Notes under the pieces: generated by a model
The model's input: the letters and a program-made list of their open reading frames with translations, nothing else
The model's database searches: none
What the model was told of the DNA's origin: nothing
Translations under genes and position numbers: made by a program
Assembly (NCBI RefSeq): GCF_001667185.1
Contig: NZ_LZIC01000041.1
Location: 79,815-143,814, forward strand
Direction: 5' to 3'
DNA: 64,000 nt
Origin: Mycobacterium sp. 852002-50816_SCH5313054-b
GTDB lineage: Bacteria; Actinomycetota; Actinomycetes; Mycobacteriales; Mycobacteriaceae
Part shown: piece after piece, positions 15,924-23,861 of the stretch
Layout of the letters: the number at the start of each line of letters is the position of its first letter
Position numbering within the stretch: position 1 is the first letter of the stretch

Positions 15924-15931
15924 CGCGACAC

Positions 15932-15960
15932 CACGCGACTGACGGGGGGTCAGCCGCGTG
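15932..15960 (+). terminator. Stem-loop after the hemerythrin gene
   Basis: Twelve-base arms CACGCGACTGAC and GTCAGCCGCGTG, with one mismatch, enclose a GGGGG loop. It starts 9 bp after the hemerythrin stop and ends 22 bp before pcaH, so it probably separates the two units. There is no U-tract, which is usual in mycobacteria. Confidence 0.55.
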
Positions 15961-15982
15961 ATCGGGAGTAGCCTCACGGCTC

Positions 15983-16723
15983 ATGACGTCCCAGGAGGAC
16001 ATCACCGCGGAGATCGCCGCCTTGAGCTCGGGTGAGGCTGCATGCGACCCGGGGCAGCCGCGGTTCGACTACCCGCCGTATCGCAGCACCGCCCTGCGTC
16101 ACCCCGCGCGGCCCCCGCTGGTCGTCGACCCCGACGAGCTCGAGCTCGAGGGACCGTGTTTCGGCGGCGACGAGGTCGGCCCGCTCGACGCGGACCTGAC
16201 GGCCGGCCATCCCGGCGAGCCGCTCGGGGAGCGGATCATCGTGACCGGGCGGGTGCTCGACGACGCCGGCGGGCCGGTGACCGGACAGCTGGTCGAGATC
16301 TGGCAGGCCAACGCGAGCGGCCGGTACCGCCACCAACGCGACCAGCACCCGGCCCCACTGGACCCGAACTTCGTCGGCGCCGGCCGGTGCCTCACCGGGC
16401 CCGACGGCTCCTATCGTTTCCTGACCATCAGGCCCGGCCCCTATCCGTGGCGCAATCACCACAACGCCTGGCGCCCGGCGCACATCCACTTCTCGGTCTT
16501 CGGAACGGCTTTCACGCAGCGGCTGGTCACCCAGATGTACTTCCCCGGCGACCCGCTGTTCGACCTGGACCCGATCTTCCAATCGATTCCCGATCCCGCC
16601 GCCCGAGGGCGGCTGGTCGCCCGCTACGACCACGGCGTCACCCAGCCGGAGTACGCAACAGGCTACCGCTGGGACATCGTGGTATGTGGCGGCCGCCGCA
16701 CCTGGACCGCAGATGATGACTGA
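15983..16723 (+). CDS. pcaH: Protocatechuate 3,4-dioxygenase, beta subunit
   Basis: A 246-residue intradiol dioxygenase subunit that, with PcaG, opens protocatechuate to 3-carboxy-cis,cis-muconate at a non-heme Fe(III). The iron ligands are readable: a tyrosine in NASGRYRHQ, a tyrosine in GPYPWRNHH and two histidines in RPAHIHFSVFG. The N-terminal YPPYRSTALRHP is typical of PcaH. It starts 59 bp after the hemerythrin gene, behind a hairpin, and is followed by the overlapping pcaG. It belongs to the beta-ketoadipate pathway. Confidence 0.92.
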   Translation: MTSQEDITAEIAALSSGEAACDPGQPRFDYPPYRSTALRHPARPPLVVDPDELELEGPCFGGDEVGPLDADLTAGHPGEPLGERIIVTGRVLDDAGGPVTGQLVEIWQANASGRYRHQRDQHPAPLDPNFVGAGRCLTGPDGSYRFLTIRPGPYPWRNHHNAWRPAHIHFSVFGTAFTQRLVTQMYFPGDPLFDLDPIFQSIPDPAARGRLVARYDHGVTQPEYATGYRWDIVVCGGRRTWTADDD

Positions 16724-17243
16724 ATTCCCTTGCACCCCCGGACAAACGGTAGGCCCCTTCCTCGGCCTCGGGCTGCCCTATCCCGGCGACAGCGATTTGA
16801 TCGCCGCCGGGCAGCCACACGCCGTGCGGTTGCACGGGACGGTGTACGACGGCGCCGGCGAGGCGGTCCCGGACGCGCTGGTCGAACTGTGGCAGCGCGA
16901 CGGCGACGGGCGCGTCCCGCGCCGGGCGGGCTCGCTGCGGCGCGAAGGTGCGGGGTTCACCGGGTGGGGCCGGTGCGCGACCGACGCCGCCGGGCACTAC
17001 GGCTTCACCACGGTGGCGCCCGGTTCGGACTCCGGACGGCCGCCGTTCTTCGCGCTTGCCGTCTTCGCGCGGGGCCTGTTGCACCGGTTGTTCACCCGCG
17101 CCTACGTGCCCCACGACGAGGTGAACGCCGACCCTACGTTGTCCGCTCTGGTGTGTGTTGCCGAAAGCGGCCACGCCACCTACCGTTTCGACATCCACCT
17201 GCAGGGCCCGAACGAGACCGTGTTCCTGGAGTACCGCCGATGA
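16713..17243 (+). CDS. pcaG: Protocatechuate 3,4-dioxygenase, alpha subunit
   Basis: A 176-residue partner of PcaH. It keeps the intradiol fold (GQTVGPFLGLGLPYPG, DALVELWQRDGDGR, TRAYVPHDE) but lacks the tyrosine and histidine iron ligands, as expected for the structural alpha subunit. Start ATG 16713 or 16716 lies inside the pcaH stop region (8-11 bp overlap). Its stop overlaps the pcaB start (ATGA). The three genes are one operon. Confidence 0.9.
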   Translation: MMTEFPCTPGQTVGPFLGLGLPYPGDSDLIAAGQPHAVRLHGTVYDGAGEAVPDALVELWQRDGDGRVPRRAGSLRREGAGFTGWGRCATDAAGHYGFTTVAPGSDSGRPPFFALAVFARGLLHRLFTRAYVPHDEVNADPTLSALVCVAESGHATYRFDIHLQGPNETVFLEYRR

Positions 17244-18451
17244 CCAATCTCCTGTGGCCCGGCGACGAGCGGGCCGGCGAGCACCTGACGGACCGGGCGC
17301 TGTTGCAAGCCATGGTCGCGGTGGAATCCGCCTGGCTCGGCGCCCTGGCCGCCGCCGGCCTCGCGCCGGGGGAAGGCGCGGAGCTGTCGAACCTGGTGGG
17401 CGACGGCGACCGCGAGGCGATCGCGGTCGCCGCGGAGGGCGGCGGCAACCCGATCATCGGCCTGGTCGAACTGCTGCGACAGCGCGCCGCACCGGCCGTC
17501 GCGCCCTGGATCCACCGGGGCCTCACCAGCCAGGACGTCCTCGACACCGCCCTGATGCTGGGCGTGCGCGCCGTCGTCGACGATCTGACAGCGCAACTGG
17601 CGCAACAACTTTCGACGCTGTCCGCCCTCGCCACGGCCCACCGGGGCACGCCGATGGTGGCCCGCACCCTCACCCAGCACGCGGCGCCCACGACCTTCGG
17701 CGCCAAGGCGGCCGTCTGGTTGAACGGGGTCGCCGACGCGTACGAACGGCTCGCCGGGCTGGTTACCCCGATTCAGATCGGCGGAGCCGTCGGGACGCGG
17801 GCCGCCGCCACCGAGCTCCTGACCGGCGCGGCCTCCGACCCCGCCAAGGTCGATCGGCTAGTGCACAGCGCCGCAACCACTTTGGGCTTGGCCGTCCGAT
17901 CGCCGTGGCACACGACGCGCACGCCGGTCACCGCGGCCGCCGACGCCTTCGTCGGGTGCACCGACTCGTGGGGCCGCATCGCCTCGGACGTCGTGACGCT
18001 GGTCCGTCCGGAGATCGGCGAACTCGGCGAACCGGCGGGCCAGCGCCGCGGCGGATCGTCGTCGATGCCGCATAAGCGCAATCCGGTGTTGTCGATCCTG
18101 ATTCGCCGCGCCGCCATCGCGGCGCCCCCACTTGCGGCCACCCTGCACACCGCCGCGGCGCTGGCCAACGACGAGCGGCCCGACGGCCCGTGGCACGCCG
18201 AGTGGGACACCCTGCGCACGCTGGCCCGGCGGACCGTCGTGGCGGGTTCCCAGAGCGGCGAACTGCTGGCCGGGCTGCGGGTGAATTCCGCGCGGATGGC
18301 CGAAAACCTGGCCATGACAGACGTATACGGCGAACAACGGGCGATCGCCGAGCTGGCGGGCAAGGCCGCGTCGGCGACCTACTTCGGGGCCGTCGACCGT
18401 CTGATTGACGAGAGCCTGGACCGCGCCGAGCGAATCCTCACAAACCGCTAG
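17240..18451 (+). CDS. pcaB: 3-carboxy-cis,cis-muconate cycloisomerase
   Basis: A 403-residue member of the fumarase/aspartase superfamily. It lactonises the PcaHG product to gamma-carboxymuconolactone. The superfamily signature GSSSMPHKRNP is near residue 273, and TSQDVLDTALML and HGTPM-like helices are also present. ATG 17240 overlaps the pcaG stop. The next steps (pcaC, pcaD, pcaIJ, pcaF) are absent from this window and must lie elsewhere. The 3' end overlaps the convergent TetR gene by 14 bp. Confidence 0.9.
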   Translation: MTNLLWPGDERAGEHLTDRALLQAMVAVESAWLGALAAAGLAPGEGAELSNLVGDGDREAIAVAAEGGGNPIIGLVELLRQRAAPAVAPWIHRGLTSQDVLDTALMLGVRAVVDDLTAQLAQQLSTLSALATAHRGTPMVARTLTQHAAPTTFGAKAAVWLNGVADAYERLAGLVTPIQIGGAVGTRAAATELLTGAASDPAKVDRLVHSAATTLGLAVRSPWHTTRTPVTAAADAFVGCTDSWGRIASDVVTLVRPEIGELGEPAGQRRGGSSSMPHKRNPVLSILIRRAAIAAPPLAATLHTAAALANDERPDGPWHAEWDTLRTLARRTVVAGSQSGELLAGLRVNSARMAENLAMTDVYGEQRAIAELAGKAASATYFGAVDRLIDESLDRAERILTNR

Positions 18452-19085
18452 TCGCCACCGCCCTGCCGTCGGCCTCGTAGATGCTGGCCAGCCAGATGTG
18501 CACCAGCGTGTCGATCACGCGGTCTTCCGGGATCGCCGGCTCCTCGGTGGTGAACGTCGCGGCCATCACCCGCTCGCTCAACATGTTCAGCGCGACGGAC
18601 AGATCCTCGGCCGGGTAGGTCTCGGGGGCCGCGCCGCGGCGGCGTTCGGCCTTGATCGCCGCCGTGGTGTGGGAGATCCACTTCTGCATGAGCGTCGACC
18701 ACAGCTGGCGGACCTCGGGGTTGGTGGCTTTGGCCGCGGCGCCGGCCACCGCGACCGCCCGGTGCGAGCCCGACACCTCGAAGAACGCCTCGATGCGCGC
18801 CCGCCAATGCGTCGCGGGGTCACCGAACAGCTTGCCGCCCAGCGCCGTAAGCGCCGCGTGGGCCTTGCCGTTCATCTGGTCCAGCAGCGACAGCAACACC
18901 GCGTTCTTCGAGTGGAAGTAAAAGTAGAAGGTGGGGCGGGAAATGCCGGCGCCCTTCGCCAGGTCGTCTACGGAGAAGTCGGCCAGCGGCCGTTCCTGCA
19001 GGAGTCGCTCGGCCGTGGCCAGGATCGCTTGTTCGCGGTCGTCACCCGAATAATGCGACGAACGGCGGCCTCGGGAGGCGTGCAT
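18438..19085 (-). CDS. TetR family regulator closely resembling EthR
   Basis: A 215-residue TetR protein. Residues 15-65 (GDDREQAILATAERLL, then PLADFSVDDLAKGAGISRP and TFYFYFHSK) are nearly the M. tuberculosis EthR sequence. The C-terminus also follows it (LWSTLMQKWI, RVIDTLVHIWLASIYE). EthR represses ethA, the ethionamide-activating monooxygenase. Here no ethA flanks the gene: on its upstream side lie a 62-bp palindrome and a dormancy-type operon. It may be a paralogue or relocated orthologue, probably autoregulated through that palindrome. Calling it EthR itself is not secure. Confidence 0.85.
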   Translation of the reverse strand: MHASRGRRSSHYSGDDREQAILATAERLLQERPLADFSVDDLAKGAGISRPTFYFYFHSKNAVLLSLLDQMNGKAHAALTALGGKLFGDPATHWRARIEAFFEVSGSHRAVAVAGAAAKATNPEVRQLWSTLMQKWISHTTAAIKAERRRGAAPETYPAEDLSVALNMLSERVMAATFTTEEPAIPEDRVIDTLVHIWLASIYEADGRAVATSGL

Positions 19086-19131
19086 CTACTCGCCCTGCCT
19101 GGGGTCGGACACGAGAGTTACTTTATGGACG

Positions 19132-19193
19132 CGTCGATATACGTCAACGAAATTGTTGATTACAACCAACAATATTGTCGATTAATATCGACG
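19132..19193. promoter_or_regulatory. 62-bp imperfect palindrome, probable EthR-type operator
   Basis: Centred at 19162/19163, 23 of 31 positions pair. The outer arms are CGTCGATAT/ATATCGACG and the inner arms TTGTTG/CAACAA. It begins 47 bp upstream of the EthR-like gene and ends 97 bp upstream of the divergent DUF1876 gene. M. tuberculosis EthR binds its long operator cooperatively (about 55 bp, from memory), so the size fits. It is AT-rich against its surroundings. Confidence 0.7.
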
Positions 19194-19290
19194 GGATCTT
19201 TACCTGATGACTTTCGCCCCTACTTCGCGCCCGCCCGGTGATGGTCGCATCTAATCAGGCAAATCAGTCCGCAAGGCAAGGAGACCGGCG

Positions 19291-19572
19291 ATGACGGGCG
19301 AGGGCGAAGGCACCAAGACCTGCCAGGTCGAGGTGGCGATCGAAGAGCACGAAGAGCGCACCCGGGCCAAGGCCCGGCTGTCCTGGGCGGGCAGGGAATT
19401 CGTCGGTGTCGGTCTGGCGCGACTCGACCCCGCCGACGAGCCGGTGGCCCGGATCGGCGACGAACTGGCGATCGCCCGGGCCCTCTCGGATTTGTCGAAC
19501 CAGCTAATGGCCGTGACGTCCACCGATATCCAGGCCAGCACCCACCAGCCGGTCACCGGTCTGCACCGTTGA
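19291..19572 (+). CDS. DUF1876 (dsRBD-like) protein, Rv1738/Rv2632c type
   Basis: A 93-residue protein of the DUF1876 family, as shown by [21 protein letters not shown] in two adjoining strands, [20 protein letters not shown] and the length. Rv1738 of this family is one of the most strongly DosR-induced genes and has a structure resembling ribosome hibernation factors. The next gene encodes an HPF/S30AE-like protein, which supports a translation-silencing role. The start is ATG 19291, preceded by AAGGAGACC. The EthR-like palindrome is upstream. Confidence 0.85.
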   Translation: MTGEGEGTKTCQVEVAIEEHEERTRAKARLSWAGREFVGVGLARLDPADEPVARIGDELAIARALSDLSNQLMAVTSTDIQASTHQPVTGLHR

Positions 19573-19597
19573 TTTTGAAGGAGCGTGGCACCTAATC

Positions 19598-20401
19598 ATG
19601 AGACAGAGACCCGATTTACCGTCCGTTTTGGACGTCCAGGTGACGACGCACGGTCAGCTGCCCGATGCCGAAGACTATGCGCGGACAAAGATCGGCGAGC
19701 TCGGTCGCCTCACCCACGAACCGGTGCTGCACGCGCACGTCAGGCTGAGCGAGCACGGCGATCCGGCGGTGGCCCGCCGCCTCGTCGCGCAGGCGAACCT
19801 CGACGTCAACGGCCGGTTAGTGCGCGCGCAGGTCGAGGGGGTCACCGCCCGGGAAGCGATCGATCGGCTCGAGGCGCGGCTGCGTCGTGGGCTGGAACGC
19901 GCCGCCGAACACTGGGAAGCCAAACGGGGTGGCGTCCCACGGAGCGCTCCGCACGAGTGGCGGCATCAGTCCGAGCCCGCCCATCGGCCGAATTACTTCC
20001 CGAGGCCCGACAGCGAACGCCGCATCATCCGGCACAAGTCGTACAGCCTGCCCGCCCGCACCGTCGACGAGGCCGCGCTCGAGATGGAACTGCTCGACTA
20101 CGACTTCCACCTGTTCACCGAGCGGGGCACCGACCAGGACAGCGTGCTGTATCGCGAGTCGCCCACCGAATACCGCCTGGCGCAGGTCAATCCGGAACTG
20201 GTTGATGGGCTGGCGCCGTTCGGCACGCCGCTGACCATCAGCCCGCAGCCGGCGCCGCGGTTCACCGTGGACGAGGCGATCCAGCGGATAGGCCTGCTCG
20301 GCCTGCCGTTCCTCTTCTTCGTCGACACCTCCCGGGACCGCGGCAGCGTGCTGTATCACCGCTACGACGGGCACTACGGCCTCATCACACCGGCTAGCTG
20401 A
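19598..20401 (+). CDS. Ribosome hibernation promotion factor family protein, Rv0079-like
   Basis: A 267-residue protein with an N-terminal S30AE/HPF-like domain (about residues 8-105). After it come two copies of the S30AE C-terminal dimerisation motif, around EMELLDYDFHLFTERGTDQD and LPFLFFVDTSRDRGSVLYHR. This architecture and the LITP ending match the DosR-regulated M. tuberculosis Rv0079 (dormancy-associated translation inhibitor). It would bind 30S subunits or dimerise ribosomes in stasis. It follows DUF1876 by 25 bp in one operon and overlaps the convergent FadD gene by 8 bp. Confidence 0.87.
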   Translation: MRQRPDLPSVLDVQVTTHGQLPDAEDYARTKIGELGRLTHEPVLHAHVRLSEHGDPAVARRLVAQANLDVNGRLVRAQVEGVTAREAIDRLEARLRRGLERAAEHWEAKRGGVPRSAPHEWRHQSEPAHRPNYFPRPDSERRIIRHKSYSLPARTVDEAALEMELLDYDFHLFTERGTDQDSVLYRESPTEYRLAQVNPELVDGLAPFGTPLTISPQPAPRFTVDEAIQRIGLLGLPFLFFVDTSRDRGSVLYHRYDGHYGLITPAS

Positions 20402-22235
20402 GATAGAGGTCGCCCAGGCGGTCCGCGAACTTCTCGATGACCACCTTGCGGCGCAGCTTCATGCTCGGCGTGAGATCCCCGGATTCGACGGTGAGTTCGC
20501 GATCGAGGATCGCGAATCTCTTGATCTGCTCCCAGCGATTCAGTTCCAGGTTCAGCGCGTCGACGTATCCGGCGATCAATTCCTCCGTCTTCTCGTCGGA
20601 GGCGATCTCGGCGAACGACTCGTCCGCCAGCCCATTCTTGGCGGCCCAGTCGGCGATCGCCTCGCTGTCGAGGCTGACCAGCGCCACGCAATAGGGCTTG
20701 CCCTCGCCGTAGACAAGCAGCTCGCTGGCGTACGGGCACAAGCCCTTGAATTTCGCATCGATCGCCGACGGCGCCACGTACTTGCCCTGCGACGTCTTGA
20801 ACATGTCCTTCTTGCGGTCGGTGATCCGCAGGAAGCCGTCCGCGTCGATCTCACCGATGTCACCGGTGTGAAACCAGCCGTCCCCGTCGAGCGCCTCGGC
20901 GGTGGCCTCGGGCAGATCGTGATACGAGGTCATCAAACCCGGCCCCCTGAGCAGGATTTCGCCGTCGCCGGCGATCCTGACTTCGGTGGACGGGAAGGGC
21001 CACCCGACCGTCCCGAAGCGATAAGCGTTGGGGCGGTTGATGAATGACGCCGCCGCGGTTTCGGTCAGCCCGTACCCCTCCAGCACGACGATGCCCACGG
21101 CGTCGAACCATTGCGCGACGTCCCGGTCCAGTGCGGCGGCCGCCGAGACGAAGAACCGCAGCCGGCCGCCGAACCGCTCACGAATGGTGGCGAACACCGC
21201 CCGGTCGGCCACCTGGTAGGCCAGGGAGGAAAACACCGAAGGCTTCTTGCCGGCCTGCCGGGTTTCCGACACCTGCACGCCCAGCCTGATCGCCCAGTCG
21301 AACAACATCTTGCTGAGCCTGCCCCGCTCGGCGACCACGCTCTCGATGTGGGCGTGCGCCTTCTCGAAGATGCGCGGGGCCGCGCCCATGATGGTGGGCC
21401 GCAGCGTCGCCAGGTTGTCCACGATCCGCTCGACGCGGCCGTCGATCGCGGTCGGGAAGCCGACCTGCAGCGGCAGCGCCAGCATCACCTTGCCGAAGGC
21501 GTGCGCCAGGGGCAACCACAGGAAGTTCAGGTCGTCGGGCCCGAGGATGCCCAGCGCGTCGATGGCCGCCGCGGTGTACGTCCACGCGCCGTGGGTCAGC
21601 CGCACGCCCTTCGGCCGCCCGGTGGTGCCGGAGGTGTAGATCAGGCTGGCGAGCTGCCCCGGGCCGATGGCGGCGACTCGGTCGTTGATGACGCCGGGGG
21701 AGTCGGCCAGCAGTTGCTTGCCCATCTGCTCCAGCTCGGCCAGCGTCATCACCCAGTCGCCGTCACCGTTCCCGTCGATGATCACCACCTTGCTGACATC
21801 GAGCAGTTCGGCGCGGTGCTGCAGCAATTTGTCGACCTGGCTTTGGTTTTCGGCGACCACCACCCGGCTGCCGGAATTGGCGACGATATACGCGACGTCG
21901 CCGGCGTTGGTCGTCGAATACACCGTGGTTGTTGCCGCGCCGGCGCACATCACGGCGAAATCGACGAGCACCCACTCGTAGCGCGTCGACGACGCCAGCG
22001 CCACCCGGTCCTCCGGGGCGATTCCGAGCGCGATCAGCCCGCCGGCGATGTTGTGGACGCGTTCACCCACCTGCTGCCAGGTCACGCTCTCCCAGCTGTT
22101 TTCCTGCGGGTACCGAAACGCCTCCGCGTCCGGCGTCGCGGCGACGCGGTCGAGAAACAGGTGCGCCACCGACGGCGCGCGCATCTCGATCTTGGTGAGG
22201 TCGGGCCTCTCCATCGAGGCGAGTGGTGTGTTCAT
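20394..22235 (-). CDS. Long-chain fatty acyl-CoA synthetase (FadD15-like)
   Basis: A 613-residue AMP-forming long-chain acyl-CoA ligase. The adenylation motif is LIYTSGTTGRPKGV, followed by GYGLTETAAASF, WFHTGDIGEID and ITDRKKDMFKTSQGKYVAP, the last being the hallmark of long-chain (FAA-type) enzymes. The start is ATG 22235 (MNTPLAS) with GAGGGT upstream; a TTG two codons earlier is less likely. A DosR-box-like site sits 39-58 bp upstream at 22274-22293. It would feed fatty acyl-CoA to the wax ester/TAG synthase encoded at 25159. Confidence 0.9.
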   Translation of the reverse strand: MNTPLASMERPDLTKIEMRAPSVAHLFLDRVAATPDAEAFRYPQENSWESVTWQQVGERVHNIAGGLIALGIAPEDRVALASSTRYEWVLVDFAVMCAGAATTTVYSTTNAGDVAYIVANSGSRVVVAENQSQVDKLLQHRAELLDVSKVVIIDGNGDGDWVMTLAELEQMGKQLLADSPGVINDRVAAIGPGQLASLIYTSGTTGRPKGVRLTHGAWTYTAAAIDALGILGPDDLNFLWLPLAHAFGKVMLALPLQVGFPTAIDGRVERIVDNLATLRPTIMGAAPRIFEKAHAHIESVVAERGRLSKMLFDWAIRLGVQVSETRQAGKKPSVFSSLAYQVADRAVFATIRERFGGRLRFFVSAAAALDRDVAQWFDAVGIVVLEGYGLTETAAASFINRPNAYRFGTVGWPFPSTEVRIAGDGEILLRGPGLMTSYHDLPEATAEALDGDGWFHTGDIGEIDADGFLRITDRKKDMFKTSQGKYVAPSAIDAKFKGLCPYASELLVYGEGKPYCVALVSLDSEAIADWAAKNGLADESFAEIASDEKTEELIAGYVDALNLELNRWEQIKRFAILDRELTVESGDLTPSMKLRRKVVIEKFADRLGDLYLS

Positions 22236-22273
22236 GGTCAACCCTCGATCCTGCTGTGGCCTGGTGCGTCGGA

Positions 22274-22293
22274 CTAGTGTCGAAAGTCCCGGA
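22274..22293 (-). promoter_or_regulatory. DosR-box-like site upstream of the FadD gene
   Basis: On the minus strand the core GGGACTTTCGACAC matches 11 of 14 positions of the DosR core GGGACTWWAGTCCC; the left half-site is perfect. It lies about 40 bp upstream of the FadD ATG, between it and the upstream 87-codon gene. Confidence 0.45.
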
Positions 22294-22316
22294 ACGGCGG
22301 CCGGTGGCCGGCGGGC

Positions 22317-22580
22317 TCAGTCGGCGAGCACGATCCGAACGGACAGGCGCTCACCGATGGCGTACGCCCTGGCCCAATCGCCGCCCCGCACCGCGCGCTC
22401 GAAGTCGTCGACCAGCGGGCTGTGGGCGCCCAGGTCGGCCAGCCACGCGGAGACGGTGGCCGTGATCTCGTGAGCCGCCACCCGGGCGGTATGCCCGTCG
22501 TGCAGGCAGTCGGTCAGCTGATAGACCGTGGTCGCCGGGCCGCGCTGTGGCCAATGGGGCCGCCATGTCGCTGGGTACAT
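22317..22580 (-). CDS. Small hypothetical protein, dormancy island
   Basis: An 87-residue protein of unknown function. ATG 22580 has a GGGAGAAG ribosome site just upstream. It is soluble, with N-terminal WRPHWPQRGP and a helical stretch HEITATVSAWLADLGAHSP; one cysteine is present. It precedes the FadD gene by 81 bp on the same strand and is divergent from the acetyltransferase gene across 214 bp that hold an inverted repeat and a DosR-like site. I do not recognise a family. Confidence 0.6.
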   Translation of the reverse strand: MYPATWRPHWPQRGPATTVYQLTDCLHDGHTARVAAHEITATVSAWLADLGAHSPLVDDFERAVRGGDWARAYAIGERLSVRIVLAD

Positions 22581-22650
22581 TTTCTTCTCCCGGTTGTGTC
22601 CCGGTTTAGCCGTACCGATCCATCCGACCATCGCGGCGGGACGCGCCATA

Positions 22651-22687
22651 GAGACCAAGAGCACGACTGCCGCGGTGCTTTGGTCTC
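22651..22687. repeat. Inverted repeat in the divergent acetyltransferase promoter
   Basis: The arms GAGACCAAGAGCAC (22651-22664) and GTGCTTTGGTCTC (22675-22687) are complementary except for one indel, around a 10-bp spacer. It lies midway between the divergent 87-codon gene and the acetyltransferase gene. It may be an operator for an unidentified regulator. Confidence 0.55.
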
Positions 22688-22718
22688 GCGCTCGACCCCC
22701 CGAAGTCCCCGCGCGACA

Positions 22719-22732
22719 GGGCCCTTTGTCAC
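22719..22732 (+). promoter_or_regulatory. Weak DosR-box-like site upstream of the acetyltransferase
   Basis: GGGCCCTTTGTCAC matches 10 of 14 core DosR positions, 62 bp upstream of ATG 22795. On its own this is weak. It is reported because similar sites recur in this island. Confidence 0.25.
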
Positions 22733-22794
22733 ACCGACTGCCCGCGTATTGCCCCGGCGACCGCGGCGCCGGTCGCGTACCGTACCTCGGGGTG

Positions 22795-23772
22795 ATGACG
22801 GATTTCGCGGAGTTGTCGGCGCTGGACGTGTTCGCCGGCATTCCGGCCCGGGACCTCACGGCCCTGGCCGCGCAATTGCAGCCGCTGCGCGCCGCCGCGG
22901 GCGAGGTCCTGATGCGCCAGGGGGAAAAGGCATCTTCGTTCTCGATCATCACGTCGGGCCGCGTGGAGATCCGGCACCTCGCCCCGGACGGCCAGGTCAT
23001 GGTGACCGAGCTGTCGCCGGGGACGGTCATCGGCGAAATCGCTTTGCTGCGAGGCAAACCCAGAACGGCTACGGTGATCGCGACGGACGACGTGCGGGGC
23101 TACGTCGGATACGACAGCGCCTTCGAATGCATGCTGGCCATCCCCGTCGGCGCCGAACGAATGGTTCGCACCGCGCGGCAGCGGTTGATCGCCTACATCG
23201 ACCCGATCCCGGTATCGGCAAAAGACGGCACCGAGTTCCTGCTGCGCCCGGTCCTGCCCGGTGACGCCGAGCGCTTCAAGAGCGAAGGTGCGTTCTCGCG
23301 CGAGACGCTGTACCGGCGCTACCAGGGTGGCGTTCCCAGTGCGGCGCGGCTGGCCTATCTGTTCGAGGTCGACTACGTCGACCACTTCGTCTGGGTCGTC
23401 ACGACCCGCGCGGACGGGCCGGTCGTCGCCGACGCCCGCTTCATCCGCGACGAAGACGATCCCGGCTCGGCGGAGGTCGCGCTCACCGCCGCGGACGCCT
23501 ACCAGAACCGCGGGATCGGGACGCTGCTGCTCGGCGCGCTGGCGATCGCCGCGCGCGTCGACGGCGTCGAGCGTTTTCATGCCCAGGTGCTCGCCGACAA
23601 CCCGCCCGCCCGCGTGCTGGGGGACAAGGTCAACGCCCGCTGGGAGCCCGAGGAACCCGGGGTGATCACCACCACCGGGGAAATCCCGGACCCCGATGGA
23701 TTACCCCTCGACCACGACACGCGCCTGAAGATTCAGCGCGTGGCCCGCCAGCTGATCCACGCGTTCGACTGA
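22795..23772 (+). CDS. cAMP-responsive protein lysine acetyltransferase, Pat/Rv0998-like
   Basis: A 325-residue two-domain enzyme. Residues about 8-125 are a cyclic-nucleotide-binding domain with the phosphate cassette GEIALLRGKPRTATV. Residues about 145-310 are a GNAT domain with the acetyl-CoA loop QNRGIGTLLLG and a conserved glutamate in SAEVALT, the position of the catalytic Glu in Rv0998. M. tuberculosis Pat acetylates and inactivates acyl-CoA/acetyl-CoA synthetases when cAMP binds. FadD genes nearby are natural targets, by inference. The start is ATG 22795, with GTG 22792 in frame. Confidence 0.88.
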   Translation: MTDFAELSALDVFAGIPARDLTALAAQLQPLRAAAGEVLMRQGEKASSFSIITSGRVEIRHLAPDGQVMVTELSPGTVIGEIALLRGKPRTATVIATDDVRGYVGYDSAFECMLAIPVGAERMVRTARQRLIAYIDPIPVSAKDGTEFLLRPVLPGDAERFKSEGAFSRETLYRRYQGGVPSAARLAYLFEVDYVDHFVWVVTTRADGPVVADARFIRDEDDPGSAEVALTAADAYQNRGIGTLLLGALAIAARVDGVERFHAQVLADNPPARVLGDKVNARWEPEEPGVITTTGEIPDPDGLPLDHDTRLKIQRVARQLIHAFD

Positions 23773-23803
23773 CGCGACCAGCGCGGCTCGGCGACCCACA
23801 CGA

Positions 23804-23817
23804 GTGACTAAAGCCCC
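23804..23817 (+). promoter_or_regulatory. DosR-box-like site 1 upstream of the Rv2627c-like gene
   Basis: GTGACTAAAGCCCC matches 12 of 14 positions of GGGACTWWAGTCCC. It is about 80 bp upstream of ATG 23898 and paired with a second site 44 bp closer. Paired boxes are common at strong DosR promoters. Confidence 0.55.
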
Positions 23818-23847
23818 TGCGTATCCGATCATTTCGCGCCGGCGCCC

Positions 23848-23861
23848 GGGCCGTAGGTCCC
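23848..23861 (+). promoter_or_regulatory. DosR-box-like site 2 upstream of the Rv2627c-like gene
   Basis: GGGCCGTAGGTCCC matches 11 of 14 core positions with a perfect right half-site, and is followed by TAA as in the longer 20-bp consensus. It lies 36 bp upstream of ATG 23898 and 44 bp from site 1, about four helical turns. Confidence 0.5.

Noticed and set aside
19255..19274. DosR box before the DUF1876 gene
   Set aside because: Only 9 of 14 core positions match, despite a good right half-site, and it lies very close to the start codon. Not strong enough to list.
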